The position numbers and the translations under genes were made by a program. Shown here in pieces: positions 12,184 through 24,783 of a DNA stretch of 64,000 bases. The stretch is from assembly GCF_000313135.1 (NCBI RefSeq), contig NW_004457380.1, positions 726,422 to 790,421 of the forward strand. Direction: 5' to 3'. Every line of letters begins with the position of its first letter. The first letter of the stretch is position 1. The notes under the pieces were generated by a model. It was not told the origin of the DNA. It did no database searches and saw only the letters and a list, made by a program, of their open reading frames with translations. This stretch comes from Acanthamoeba castellanii str. Neff (Eukaryota; Discosea; Longamoebia; Acanthamoebidae).

Positions 12184-13353
12184 TTAGATCCCTGAAAATC
12201 GGCGCTCGGTGATTGGTTGAAAAGTGTGTCGGCTGCGACCAATCGGCTCGCACCACTTAACAAAAAAAACCTGTCGTCCCAACCGCCAGTGGTCTGGGAG
12301 AATTATCGCCACCAGCGGCCAGTGTCGGGGCGTGAGCAACAAGCTCGGTCGCATGTGAGGGAAACACAACAACAATGGTGGGCGCACATCACAAAGGAAC
12401 CTCCACACCCGATTCATCGCCATCTCGCCGGTCTGGCTCCGCGCGGCCGTGTGGCCATACATGTTCGTGGCGGTGCCCGCCATGTGGTTGTCGGTGCACA
12501 CAGTCGCCTACAACAAAGAAAAAGAAGGGGGCAAAGAGGAAGAAGAAGAGGGTGGAGGAGGGGTAGATAGCGACTGACAGAAAGAACCGGCAGTCACCAA
12601 GGCGCGGGATAACTGGTGGTAGGCGACAACGTTGTGTGACCACCACCACCTAAAATCGGACATTTAAGGCTTGCGATGGTTGCTGGACTGCCCAGGGCGA
12701 TCGGGGACACAACACCAACACCACCAGCAAGACAAGACGAAGAACGAGAACAAGATTCCAGGAAGAGGAGGTAAGGAGTGGTTGATGTGGGTTACCTGGT
12801 GCTGTTGGGCCGCGGCGAAGAGGTTGAGCTGGCCGGGCGCGGCCGGGATGAGGAAGGGCATGGCCATGGTCGCAGAGGACTGCTGGAGCTGCTGGCCCAG
12901 GTGTGTCGCGAGCGGAGGCAGTTGTTGTTGATGTTGGTGTTGTTGATGATGATGATGTTGGTGGTGCTGGCTCAAGGCGAGATATTCTTGATACAACCGC
13001 TGAGGCGATGAAGAAGGCGAGACTCCTTGCGGCTGAGGCCCCGTCGTTGAGGTCATCACGGCGGGCGTAGGAGATGACGATGTAGTGGTTGAAGAAGAAG
13101 AAGAAGTAGAAGATACCGTCGACGACGAGGATGATGACGCCGAAGTGACGGGCGAGTGATCGCTGGGCGGCGAGCTCGAAGGATTCGCTGTGGTTGTTGA
13201 AGAAGACGAAGACGAAGACGCAGAAGATGTCGATGCAGAAGATGGCGAAGTAGAAGAAGATGGAGAAAGCGATGTGGGTGAAGATGATGTCAATGAGTAG
13301 GGCTGTGGTTGTCTGTGTAGTGGCAGATGCGAGCTAGTACTGGTCGTGGCCAT
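12184..13353 (-). CDS. Ser/Gln/His-rich hypothetical protein
   Basis: Not recognised. The ATG at 13353 opens MATTSTSSHLPLHRQPQPYS; the frame is also open up to 13410. The first exon (13353-12798) is dominated by Ser, Thr, Pro and a His/Gln tract near 12930-12970 and ends at a GTAACC donor after QQHQ. A plausible acceptor (TTGTAG) near 12510 keeps phase 0 and leads to CTDNHMAGTATNMYGHTAAR and more sequence ending at 12184. The second exon has poorer codon character and may instead stop earlier. The Gln/Ser-rich composition would suit a transcription-associated or RNA-binding disordered protein, but nothing specific supports that. Confidence 0.4.
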
Positions 13354-14677
13354 GGGCAGCCGAGCGGTCTTGGTGGTGTGGCGCGTGCGATCGTAAACGA
13401 GAAGTGACAAGAAGAAGACGACTTGATTGTGCCGAAGCCGCGGTCAAATCCTGAGCGAAGTAGAGACCGACGTCAGTCCAAACGTCAACCAAGGGGAGGA
13501 AGGAAGAAGGACTTGGCGGAAGTAGGTCCGACGTAGGGGGATTATTCAATCAACTTTTGATTGAAGAAGTAGAAGCAAATAATAAAAATATTTGACCTCG
13601 ACATGTAAATATGCTGTAACAACATGTATATGTATATATCTGCGTCTATGCCAAGCAGAAGAGTTTTTAAATCATCTTCAAACAGGTTCTACAAGAAAGG
13701 AGGGTGGCCTACCGGGCTGTTGTGTTGAAGAGGGGCGGTGTGAATGAAATTGGTCTTCTTGGGTGTTGTGGCGGTATGAAGCACACAGTTCGGTCTCGGG
13801 GGCCAAGGTTGAACGTCAGTCCTGGTCTGCGGGCCTCTGTGGGGCGTGGCTTCACCTAAGTCTTATGGTTTCCTATTGCTGGGTTGGTGGTGAGGGGCAA
13901 GGGGTGTGTGCCGCCAGGCCTGTGAGGCGCAACCCTCCGCAATTGTTGGCCAATCGGCGGCGGCCGTCAAATTTCGTTAAGGCTCCGGTCAGACCCGGCC
14001 CAACAGCTAAGCATCAATGTGAGGCGGAGTTGAAGTTGACCAACCCTCCGGCGATCGCGAGTTGGTGGGCTGAGGCAACAGGTCCCCCACATGGTGTAAA
14101 ACCGTGAACCCACAATGAGCACAATCCCAGATACGGAATCGCAGCCAGCACACAACCACAATGTACAATGTTGTTTTTTTGTTCTTATTCACCACAGTGC
14201 CATAGCTTGGTCAGCTTCAGGCTGCCTCCTGTGTGTGTGCAGTAGGTCCCAGGCCACAAGGAGTGAAACCCGCCCTGCTGGTCTGATCACACTGACAGGT
14301 GTTGTGTGCAACCCCAACCACCAGGCTCGATTAAGGGATCAAGAGTGCTGGAGATATTCACATGAAAAGCAGAATTTCGCTTTGATAGCCCAACCACTGC
14401 CGTCACAGATCGACCACTCTTTTTCTTTTGCCTATTCTCGTCCAAAAATAAAAGAAAATAATTTCTCCATAACATTTTGGCGGGAAGAACCGTTGCCACC
14501 AAAAAACGTGAGTTGTTGTCTTGCTTGCTGCACACATCCGGAGCTCACATTTCACACCTTTGGTCGGTTCTTCTCGAGCAAGGTCTTCATGGTACACAAC
14601 CGCATGCCCGCACGGATTAAACATTCACCCATCTTTCAATTCCGGCGCTTTAGAGTGATTCTGTTTGCATTTTTCAG
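13354..14677. other. Gene-poor stretch with no recognised feature
   Basis: About 1.3 kb. Left part (13560-13680) is AT-rich. The remainder has mixed composition and ORFs such as that at 14115-14816 that lack the GC3 bias of real exons here. The 5' exon of the MT-A70 gene probably lies near 14480-14660 but could not be fixed. No tRNA fold, transposon ORF or terminal repeat was seen. Confidence 0.4.
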
Positions 14678-17153
14678 AGTAATCGAAGGCCCCGCCGCAA
14701 GGCGGCTCAGAGCACGCCCTTTGCCGCACCTCCGAGGTAAGTTCATCTCATTGCCATTGATCGTTCCCCCACAGTGGCGCTTCGATTTAATCAAATCCCC
14801 CCAACTTCGCAAGTAATGCGTACTACGTCGGGTATGTGGAAGAGCATGAGACGGTAGAAATGATTATGAAGAAGTTCGAAGCACTGGAACAGCTGGAGCA
14901 GGGCAAGCGACAAAAGCACCAGGAAGAGCAAGAGCAGGTACAATCACAAAGCTGGGAAGGGGACGAGCAAGCCAGCGTACTTGTGTACACGACATCACAG
15001 TACGTGGGCAATGTTGTGCCGGCACGCAGGCCGAAGCTGCGGACAGCAAGGGAAAGGGGAAGGCCAAGGACGACGATGACGAACCGGCGGCGCTTGCGCT
15101 CACTGAAGAGGAGCTCAACGAGCTGTTTAAGCAGACATCGACCTTCACCCAACAGAGCGCCCTGGCCAAGCGGGAGCAATCGCTCTATGGCGACGAAGAG
15201 GTTTGGCGCTCCGCACCTCACTTCAAACCACCACGACCACCGCCATATATGGACACGACACCGAACAACATTACCTCAGTGGCGCTATTGTTTATTGATC
15301 ATTGTATAAATCGTGTGCAGGAGTCGTACATGGAGTTCTTGGACCTCGAGGGCGAGGACGGGGACGACTACTACGACGAGGCCGGCTTTTGGGATGACGA
15401 TGACCCGGGCTTTGGCGAACCCGGTCGCAAAAGGAAGCGAGGCGGTGCTGGCGGCGGCGGAGGAAAGGCCAAAGCAGCGTATGTCCCTTCCCAATTTCCG
15501 TCCGCTGGTGGCTCGTACACCCGTGTCCGAAGAAAAACCGAACTGACCTGACATCGGTACGCTTTTTGCAGCGCGCGTCAAGCGAGGGTGCCTTTCGAGT
15601 CGTGCGAGATCACCGGCGAGGACGGATTCGTTTACACAAGTACGTGTTGCGTTACGATGTATTCTTTTTTTCTCTTTTTTTGCTTTTTTTCTTCCGCCGG
15701 ACAACGACTGACGAATGGCTCGCATGGTCGTAGTTCGCAAGAAGGTGCGTTACGAAGACCCGAATGCGCCCACCTACGTCCGCATCCCGCCGCAGCCGAT
15801 CACCCGATCGTGGTGTAAAACGATCGCGCCCTTCTCGAAGCCCACCGACGATCCCATCGGCAGCACGTACGCCATTGCACATGCTGGATTGATACCAACC
15901 ACCAACAGCTATGGCTTATCAGCTATGGCGCCATCGGTCTGACGCACTTTTCCGCCGTGGCCTGTGTTAACAGGTACCTTGAGGGCGACATCCTCAAGAT
16001 GGAGCTGAAGAACTACGGCGAATTCGAGGCCATCCTGATGGACCCGCCGTGGCACACGGGCGCCAAGGACGACCCCGCTCGCTTGCCGGGCACGGTCACG
16101 CCAGAAGAGCTGGTACCGGGAGGACCTTCCTCAGCCTTCTCCGATCGGTGAGTCACAGAGCAAACCGGCTAACGACGCGTCGTACGTGGTGCGTGATCAG
16201 GGCAAGCTGAAGATCACAGACGCGCTGCTGCCTAAAGGTCTGGCGTTTGTGTGGGTGGAGAAGGAACTCATCCCCAAGGTTCATTGCGTTTTCTTTTGCG
16301 CTGTGAATGTCGCACGTGTGCGTACGCGTGTCGTGTCGTGTGCGATGGCGCGTGCATCTGAGTCGGAGTGTTGAATGGTTTGCCAGGTGTTCGCGCTGAT
16401 GAAGAAGTGGAACTTCATCTACGTGGAAAACTTTGCCTGGGTGAAGAAGTCCGTGAACAACAAGTTCGTCTCACAGCCCTACAAATACTTCCAAAAGTCG
16501 AAGACCACCTTGTTCATCTTCCGCAAGTTCACCGCCGAGGGCAAGGTGCCATTTTCTTTCTCTGCTTTGCGCCTGCTCCGCGGTCTAAAACGCTCTGTAA
16601 CAGGACCAGCTCGAATTGAGGCATCAACGAAATCCGGATGTGGTGTTTGACTACATTAAGAAAAAAGATGGTACTCATTCCACCTTACCTTGTGTGTGTT
16701 GTGTTCTCATGTTCTTCTTTTCTCTTTTTTCAGGTTTGGTCGAGGAGAAGCCCGATTTCACGTATCATGTCATCGAGACACTGCTCCCCAACGCCGCCTA
16801 CAAAGAAGATGCTGGGCGCGGCAAGTTGCTTGAACTGTACGTAGACATGCTCCTTTGCCCCCATATCTCTATTGAGTTACCTTGTTTCAGTTCCGGCCCA
16901 TTCCATATTAGCATATATCCCAACATGTTCCTACATTCGAATTCATAACATGTAGTCGCAACCTCTCATTGCACTTTAAGGGCAAACCCTGTCCTATTGT
17001 GATGTCTGTTTTTCCCTATCGGTCACTTTTGTTTTATTTGTTTCATTAATTCTACATGTGTGTGCGTTTGTGGCCGATGCCTACCTACACAGCTGGGGCA
17101 GGGCGGGCAGCCAGCGGAGAACTGGATGGACCACGATTGTACAAAAGCCTTGA
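14678..17153 (+). CDS. MT-A70 family adenine N6-methyltransferase (5' end uncertain)
   Basis: S-adenosylmethionine-dependent N6-adenine methyltransferase of RNA or DNA. Exons: 14678-14734, 14814-14937, 15030-15200, 15321-15478, 15572-15639, 15734-15866, 15974-16112, 16201-16278, 16387-16545, 16604-16670, 16734-16836, 17093-17153; all joins keep frame. No ATG was found in the first listed exon, so an upstream exon is missing. The N-terminus is a Glu/Gln coiled-coil-like helix, then an acidic stretch (DLEGEDGDDYYDEAGFWDDD) and a basic one. The catalytic DPPW tetrad lies at 16041-16052 in GEFEAILMDPPWHTGAK; later strands GLAFVWVEKELIPK, FIYVENFAWVKKSVNNKF and KTTLFIFRK, and the family-typical end LWGR...RTGWTTI, complete the fold. 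It does not obviously match METTL3 or METTL14 flanks; METTL4-like or MTA1-like subfamilies are possible. Confidence 0.85.
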
Positions 17154-17512
17154 CCCGGTTAGCCCACCAACCAACAAGGCACCAAAGCTCGAGAAAGAAG
17201 AACCTAGGTTCCCTTTCCATCTGCTCTCTCTTGGAGAGTCAATCTTGTTGGCCTGCTCTTTTCCAGACATTGTCCACCATCACTCTGTAGCTGTTTTTTT
17301 TTTTTTTTTTTTTTTTTGTTGAAGATTGGCTTCGTTAGGGAAGGGCCACGCCTGCCCCAGGTGGAAACCAAAACAGTGAATGGAAAGAGCACGAGTGAAC
17401 TCGTTTTCGCTGCGCCCACGGTACTGGGCATTCAAACCGTCATTGTTACACCGCAAGCAGCTCACGCCAAAGTTAATACTCACACAACACACGCCTGGAG
17501 AGCATCTCGGTA
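17154..17512. other. Intergenic region with a 24-base poly(T) tract
   Basis: Between the MT-A70 stop and the next ATG. A run of T spans 17294-17317, the longest homopolymer in the window. It probably includes the 3' UTR of the first gene and the promoter of the second. No ORF with coding character is seen. Confidence 0.6.
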
Positions 17513-18358
17513 ATGGATGACGAGAGAGAATTGAAGGATCGGCGCTATTCGCTCTACTTCCTCCTCAACAGCGACGAGGAGCAACTACCGCTCGATTCGT
17601 GCCGGTGCGGAGACCTCGCCTCATCCTCATTTCCCTCTTCTCCTGTATACTCGTGGTCATCGTCTTCGCCGGCCTCCCGATCTCAAAGCGTGTCACCCAC
17701 TCCGACGACGGCTGCGTCCACCTCCACGACGGCCTTTGCTCCTCCGCGGAGCTGCTTCCAGCAGGACTGGGGCTCGTCGCAGCCCTACTACTACCACACG
17801 TACCAGTCTGGCGGCACCTCGACGGTCGATGAAGTGGTGACCCAGCCTTGCAGGGACAAGAGCCTGCTCCAGTTCAAAGAGAAGATCGAGTCTGCTCTCA
17901 AGTCACAACATCATCACCGTCGCACCCAAGAAAGCTCCTCGCCTTCCCCCAACAACAACAACGTGAACGACAACGCTGAGCGACCTCGACCATCGGCATC
18001 GTCATCACGTCGCTCGCGTCAGCGCTCACCCTCCACCTCCTCCGCCATACCACCCGCCTACTCCCTCAGCTCACCGACTGCATTGCCCCACTTGCCGGGC
18101 CAGTCGTCCTTCCTCTACTGCAGGAAGAAGATCACTCGCAAGCAGTCCAAGAAGCGACTGACGCCCGAGCGGCGCACCGTGTTCTACAACTGCCGAGTGT
18201 TCGAAGACGGTCGCCAGCTCCACTACACGCGGGACAACAAGGTTCTGCCGCGCGTGCCAAGCTCCTCCTCGTCGTCATCCAGCTCGAGGACCACCACTGA
18301 CTTCGCCAGGCACCAGGCCCTGAGACGCACTGGAGGTGTCTGTCCACCATCTCCCTAA
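17513..18358 (+). CDS. Serine-rich hypothetical protein, single exon
   Basis: Not recognised. A 281-residue intronless ORF from the ATG at 17513 (MDDERELKDRRYSLYFLLNS) to TAA. It is rich in Ser, Thr and Pro with a basic patch KKITRKQSKKRLTPERRTVF near residues 205-225 and a Ser run near the C-terminus. Strong codon bias toward G or C at third positions supports real coding. No signal peptide or membrane segment is seen. The lack of introns is unusual here. Confidence 0.65.
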   Translation: MDDERELKDRRYSLYFLLNSDEEQLPLDSCRCGDLASSSFPSSPVYSWSSSSPASRSQSVSPTPTTAASTSTTAFAPPRSCFQQDWGSSQPYYYHTYQSGGTSTVDEVVTQPCRDKSLLQFKEKIESALKSQHHHRRTQESSSPSPNNNNVNDNAERPRPSASSSRRSRQRSPSTSSAIPPAYSLSSPTALPHLPGQSSFLYCRKKITRKQSKKRLTPERRTVFYNCRVFEDGRQLHYTRDNKVLPRVPSSSSSSSSSRTTTDFARHQALRRTGGVCPPSP

Positions 18359-18655
18359 TCAATCACGCTTCATTCCACATTTCGAAACCAGTTACGTGCC
18401 AGTACCTTTTCCTGTCGTCCCTATCTATTCCGTTCCTTCCTAAACCAGGACGACCATGGAACGGCCCAAGGTGGTGACATTTCTTTTTATATATCCAGGA
18501 ATATCTTTTTCTTTTTCTTCTTCACTTGCAAAGCTGGTTTCTTTTTGTTTTTCTTTTTGCTGGGGGGGGGTGGAAAAGGGAAGAGAGAAACGCCGGCGAG
18601 CGAAGGTCGCATTGATCGATCGAGTCTCTTTGGACGCTTTGGCAGAGATTGGCAA

Positions 18656-21600
18656 ATGGCTTCCTATCAGTGGTTCCCCAAGGAGAGGGACTACGAGGCC
18701 GAGAGGGTTGAGAATGCGCTGGCTCGCACCCTGTCGACGGCGAATCATCCACTCAAGCCCAATTCGAAAAATGAGAACGAGGAGGCCGCCAATGCGAGCC
18801 CCTTGCATGCCTCACAGAATGGCTCTTCAGGAAGCGTCTCGACCAAGCGTGTCACATCGACCTTCATCGATCCGCTCTCTGCCGGGGACCCATTGAGCGC
18901 CCCACAGCCCACCCCCTCGTCCAATATCACAACCATGTACGAATCGGGCAGCATGACCCGATCAACGTCGTCGCCTCTCGTTGCGAGAAAGGCGTCCACC
19001 AAGAGGGGGCAATATTACGATCAGGAGGAAGATCCCACCTTCGTGCCCTGGTCCATGAAGAAGAAGGACATTCTCACTGTCTACACCACCGACGAGCAAG
19101 TGGGCATTCAGATGGTACTCCCCCTGCCTTCCCACAAATCCTCCTAATTCTCCTCTGCACTGTTGAGCTCATGCGCGATTTGGCGAACCGTGTAGAGCTT
19201 CATGGAGGAAACAGGCACCAGACGTACGTCTATTCTTTATTCTTTTATTCTTTATTCTTTATTGTGTTTATAATACTAATTATTATTGTTATATTTAATG
19301 ATCTTTTTGATTACCGTTTGCTGTAAGCGGAAGAGGGAGGTTAGGTGCACCTCTGGGCTGACTCTTGCTCGCCTTCTCCTCCTTCAGTGTCGGTGGCGGT
19401 CGACAAGCAAAAGCAGCGGCTCGAGGAGCTGGACGAGACCGACGAGGCGCTGGAAAAGCAGTACCTCAAGATCTCGCAGAAGGAGTACATCGCCCACATC
19501 GAGAAGTACGTGAGCCACGAGCCGCCACACAACTGCCGCCACCGCTTCCCTCGTCACCTCTTTCCTGGCGCTCACCTCTCCGCTCTCTTACCGCGGTGCA
19601 GACTGAACGAAGAGCTGCGTCGTGCGTGGGAAAACGAGGAGCGAGTGAAGACCCTCAAGATCGCCATTCAGGTTCGTGCAGCCTGACTTATTTATTAATA
19701 TAAGAAAATGTTATCTTTCATTATCTGCTGTTGGTGCTTACGCGTGGCCCACACAACGACACGACACGACACGACAGTGCGCCAAGGTCCTGGGCGACAT
19801 CTCGGTGATCAAGTTCTACCCGTCCAAGTGGACCATCTGTACCGAGATCCTGGACACCTTTGGCAAGCTCGTCTACGAGCGCATCTGGGAGCGGGCGTCG
19901 CAGCACAACCCCTCCACGGGCCAAACCACCTATCTTCCGGGTACTTCTTGTCTTCGTGCTCCGCTCGCTGCTTCGTGCGTGCGTGTGTGTGCGTGTGTGT
20001 GTGTGTGTGGTGCTGTGTGTCTTGTGTGTGTGTGTGTGTGTGTGGTGCTAATGTGGCGGGTCTGAATGCAGATAACTTCTCGCCCAAGGACGTGCCGGAG
20101 GTGGCGAGGGAGACGTGCCGCAACTGGTTCTTCAAGATCGCCTCCATCCGCGAGCTGTTGCCGCGCATCTACGTGGAGATGGCCATCATCAAGTGCTACG
20201 CCTTCCTCTCCCAGAACTCCTACAGGTTCGTCTCGTTGCTTGCTTTCTGTGTGCGTGTGCAGTGTGTGCGGTGGTGCGTGTGCGGTGCGGCCTCATTTTT
20301 CTTTTTCGCGACTCGCAGGGAAGTGATCAACCGACTGTGCATGATGATCCGCGGCGTGGGCGACCCCCTCATCGCCATGTACCTGCGCGCCTATCTGGCG
20401 CGAAAGGGCCGGGAGATCGCACCCCAGCTCACCGAGCACCTCACCACCTCCTTCAACGACTACCTCTACACCCACCAGATCGTCACCCAGAGGTGCGTTA
20501 ACCCCCCAACGCCACCACTGTCTGTCGCACCAGTTTGCGGCCGCGGAGCTGACAACATGGTGTAATGGGTGTGTGTCGCGGTCACAGGCCCGCCTTCCAG
20601 AAGATGCTCGACTCGCACAAGCTCGCGCTGTCCGACTATATTCACCTCTACTCGCCCGCCCTCGACTGGCTCCTGCAGTGCATCGCCCACAAGGCGCCCG
20701 TGGTACGCACACCCGCACCCAGTCTGGGCACTGACGCCTTCGGCTCTCGTCCTCACCTATTTCGTGTGTGCGCTGTGCGTGTGCGTTACCACGCTCGTGC
20801 AGGACGTGTTCCAAACCACGCTCGCCAAGTACAGGAAGAGCGGCAACTCGCTGGTGCTCAACCACATCATCTCCTCCTTCCCGCCGGACTACATCGCCGC
20901 CAACGCGCGCCCGATCGCCGCGCTCATCAAGGAGTCGGACGGCCTCTCGTACGCCAAGCACAAGCTCTACCACACCTTTGGCGTGTGCCTGGCCCTCGCC
21001 CCGGCTCCCCCGGAGAGCGAACGCTTGGTAGCCACCCCTCCCCCGCCGGCTCCCCGGTCTTTGCATTGCCGACATTGTTGCAATTCCACTGACCAACAAA
21101 CAATGTGGCGTGTGCGTGCGTTGTGTCGTATGTGTAGGCGCTCCTCAATGACGTGTGGAAGGTGGTGGCCAAGTTCGAGGACGCCAAGGAGTACATCGCC
21201 GTGGCCGAAGTGTGGATCGAGTACCCGCTCAAGCACTGCACTGTACGCTGCACGCACGGCACACACGCACACACACGCACGCGCCCGAGAAGCACGACGT
21301 CTGACGGTGATGTGGTGGTGGTGATGGCGGTGGCGGCTCTCGACACAACCAGGCGAGCGAGACGAACAGGCTGATCCAGGACATCGTGGCGCACGCGAAG
21401 AAGGACAAGGCCTACGACTCCATCCAGCCGCAGCTCGCCTCCATCGTCCACAAGGTCCTCTCGAACTACCCGGACTTCACCGCCACCTTCACTACCATGG
21501 TACGCAGCACTCGCCCCGTCACACATGTGTGTCGTGTCGTGTGTCGTGTGTGTCGTGTCGTGTATGTGCGGTGGCGCTGATCAAGTACTCGTCTCTCTCA

Positions 21601-23484
21601 GAGCAACTTCCTGCCCCTCTTTGATCTGTTCACGAGCGCCACCCAAGTGGAGGTGAGCAAAGCCCTGCTCGAGGCCTTTGCCAAGAACAAGTCCGTCACC
21701 TCCGACCCTCTGCTCATCAACACTGTCTTCACCGCCGCCAAGGTACACTGCTTGATCCCCCCTCCCCCCTCTCTGTATTCACGCGTCGTGCCTCGTCCGT
21801 GACCACCGCCCGCGCGTGATCGTGCAGGCGCTGCACGACTCGGTCAACACCCTGTCGTTCTCCGACGAGGTCAGACAGATCGCCTCCCTCATCTCCGCGT
21901 TCATCACCAAGGTACCCACTGCGTGCGTGTGCCGTGTGTGCGGTATGTGCGGTATGCGCCTTACAATGGTGGCGGTGGTGGTGGTCCAGGTTGACTTTGG
22001 TCGGGAGGTGATCAAGCACCTCGACTTCTACGTGGAGTGCCGAAGGGCCTTCGCCAACCTGGACGGCGTCAAATCGACGCTCGTGCTCGGCGCCTGCAAT
22101 CTGGCCATGCGCACCCTCAAGCTCACCCAGGGCAAGCACACCAAGAAGACCGCCGCCTTCGTCAGGGTGGGCATTCTACCCACCTCACATTCCTCGACAC
22201 AACCCATGAATTGACGCGTGTGCGGTGTGTGTGTGCGGTTGTGTGTGTGCGGTCGTGTGCGTGCGTGTGTGCGACACAGGCGTGTGTTGCCTACACCTTC
22301 ATCTCGATCCCCTCCATGGACGACCCCTTCGCCCAACTGTACCTATACATCTACGCCGGGCAGGTACGCTCCCCCTCTTCCACACGACCGACCCAATCGT
22401 CGCCGCAATCTGCAGCATCGCGCGCTAATTGGCTGTCGTGTGTGTGTGTCGGGTGTGTGTGTGCGTGCGTGGTAGGTGGCGTTGGCCAACCAATCGCTGC
22501 CGCAAGCCGACTCCCTCTTCAAGGCGGCCATCACGCTCGTCCAGGAGATCCCGCCCTACACAGAAACCATCGAGGCCGGCGGCAGCCGGTCCAACGAGAC
22601 GTGGCTCCTCAACTTCATCAGCTACTTCGCCGCCGTGTTGGTGGCCGTCCCCGGCCACCCCGAGCAGGGCGCCTTCTACCTCGTCAAGGGCCTCATCAAG
22701 GCACGCAGTCCCCCCCCCTTTCCTCCTCCCGTCGCGTGTCCCCCCTAACACACAACACACACAACACACACAACAACACACAACACGCACACAACACGCA
22801 CGCACGCACACAGGTCATTCAAGACTACCCGTGGGAGGCTGGAAGCATCAGCAAGTCGCTGGCCTACGTGTCCATCTTGGCCTACTTCAGCACCCAGGCG
22901 CAGATGGCCCTCCCCTACCACTTCCCCAAGGGTAACGCGCCCACTCCCTCGGCTGGTGATCCGATCCGTGGCGCTGGCGTGTGTGCGTCGCTGATGTGTC
23001 GTGTGTGTGTGTGTGTGTGGTGTGTGTCATCGTCCAGTGGACGCCAACGACGTGCTGTACGGAGGCGACGACGCGTTCAAGAAGGAGCAGCAGGCCATTA
23101 TCGACCGATTGCTCGAGCTCATCCTCGAGCAGATGGCCGCCCTCAAGGCCGAAGCCACCCCTGCCGTACGCCGCTCCCCCCCTCCAGCGACTTGCGCCCA
23201 CTGTTCATCAACTCACCTTCTTCTTCTTCATCATCGCCATCTTCAATCATCATCAGAGCGAGCGCAAGCAGAAGCAGCTGGCGTGCGCCCTGTTCGAGCA
23301 CACAGTGCGCTTCGCGGGCCTCAACACCAAGTCGGCGTCGCTGGCCGCCAATCTGTTCAACATGGCCAAGAAGTGCGGCGCGACCCCGGGCGAGCTGCGG
23401 ACCTACCTGGTCCCGCTCCGGTCGGCTCCGGCCTCGACCCCCGCCGCCGACCTCCACGCCAAGCTCGCCTCCAGCATCTCGTAG
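18656..23484 (+). CDS. VPS35L: VPS35L, Retriever/Commander complex subunit
   Basis: VPS35-like alpha-solenoid that pairs with VPS26C and VPS29 in Retriever for endosome-to-surface recycling (family knowledge). The ATG at 18656 starts [17 protein letters not shown], close to the start of animal VPS35L (MAVFPWHSRNRNYKAE). About twenty exons, first 18656 to about 19114 and last ending in TAG at 23484. Shared blocks include [122 protein letters not shown] and [14 protein letters not shown]. Coverage of the family looks complete. Introns are short with GT repeats; the acceptor of exon 2 (near 19195) and one or two others are uncertain. Confidence 0.93.
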
Positions 23485-23682
23485 CCCTCTGTTTCATTTT
23501 TGTCGACTAATTGAATCGAGAAACGAAGAGAAAATGTTTTTCCTGTTTCAAGGAAGTGGCGAGATGAAGCGAATGACGAGATTATGCGAAAATGATCAGA
23601 AGAATGGGTTGGGGACATAAGGCTCGAGCGCACCAGGGCGCTGGGTGGAAGAACTACAACACAACCAAAACAATATCAAGAG

Positions 23683-24688
23683 ATGAACCGAGTGGACATG
23701 AATGTGCAGACGCCGCCTGCGGGCTGGTGGCGGCTGGATGCAGAGCAAGAGGCAGCAGACAAGGATGTAAAAAAGAGTGAAGAGGAAGAAGTAGCGGCTA
23801 AGACGGAAGGAGATGATAAGGAGAAGGAGCGTGAAGACGCCGAGGCCGAAGCAGAGGAGGAGGAAGTGGCGGCTACCGAAGAATCGGCAGATTCGGGCGC
23901 AAAGGAGATCAGAAAGATGGAGCTGCACATCGGCAAGAAAGTGGCCTTCATCCTCTACAATGTTCTGTCGCCGGCCGAGTGCCGCCACCTCGTCGCCAAG
24001 ACGGAGGAGATGGGCTACAAGCCGATGCCCGAGTACCCCACCTCCTACCGCAGCAACACGCGCCTCATCATCGACGACGAGGAGCTCCAGGAGGAGATCT
24101 GGCGGCGCGTGCAGCCCCACATCCCCGCCGAGTTCGAGGATCGACGCGGCAAGTGGCACCCCTACGGCCTCAACGCTCGGTGGCGCTTCTGCAGGTATTA
24201 CTCGATTGAGTATTTTATTTCTTATTTATTTTATTTACTTATCCTTATTTGGTGAACTTTTTATTATTTATTCTTTTATTTATTTATGAATTATTTGTTG
24301 TGTGTGCGCAGGTATACCCCGGGCCAGCACTTCTCGTCCCACTGCGATGGTGCCTTCGAGCTCGGCGTCAGGGACAGGAGTCAGCTCACGTTCATGTTCT
24401 ACTTGAACGGCGGCTTCGATGGCGGTACACGCTTCTTCTTCTTCTTCACCCGCACACATGCCGCACACGCACACACCGCACACACCGCACTCACGCTCAT
24501 TCGCTTCGTCATCATCAGGTGCGACGGTGTTCCTGGAGGGCGGGCGGAAGGAGGTGCAGCCAGAGGCCGGCATGGTGCTCATCTTCCAGCACAACATCCT
24601 GCACGAGGGCCAGCGCCTGGCCACCGGCAAGAAGTACATCATGCGCAGCGACGTCATGTACCGCCGCGACGACCACCGCCCCATCTAA
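23683..24688 (+). CDS. Prolyl 4-hydroxylase-like 2-oxoglutarate/Fe(II) oxygenase
   Basis: Fe(II)- and 2-oxoglutarate-dependent dioxygenase of the P4Hc fold; substrate unknown. Three exons: 23683-24194, 24312-24424 and 24519-24688. The N-terminal 75 residues are a Glu/Lys-rich low-complexity helix. The catalytic part has SPAECRHLVAKTEEMGYKPM, TRLIIDDEELQEEIWRR, RYTPGQHFSSHCDGAFE with the HxD iron ligands, LTFMFYLNGGFDGGATVFLE, and the distal His and 2OG-binding basic residue in IFQHNILHEGQRLATGKKYI and MRSDVMYRRDDHRPI. All three iron ligands are visible, so it should be active. It starts about 200 bp after the VPS35L stop on the same strand. No ER signal is seen, which argues against a collagen-type enzyme. 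Confidence 0.88.
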
Positions 24689-24783
24689 AACGTCTCTCTC
24701 TGTGTGTGTGCGGTCTGCGTGTGCGAGTGCGCGTGCGGCGCGTGCGATGTTTGTATAAATGCAGCCAATTGGCATTCGAGCTC

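Noticed and set aside
12217..12570. Plus-strand ORFs near 12.3-12.6 kb
   Set aside because: Low-complexity Lys/Arg frames opposite a probable minus-strand exon and its polypyrimidine tract; no coding support.
14115..14816. 233-residue plus-strand ORF upstream of the MT-A70 gene
   Set aside because: No G/C third-base bias, no family likeness, and the true MT-A70 exon at 14678-14734 uses a different frame.
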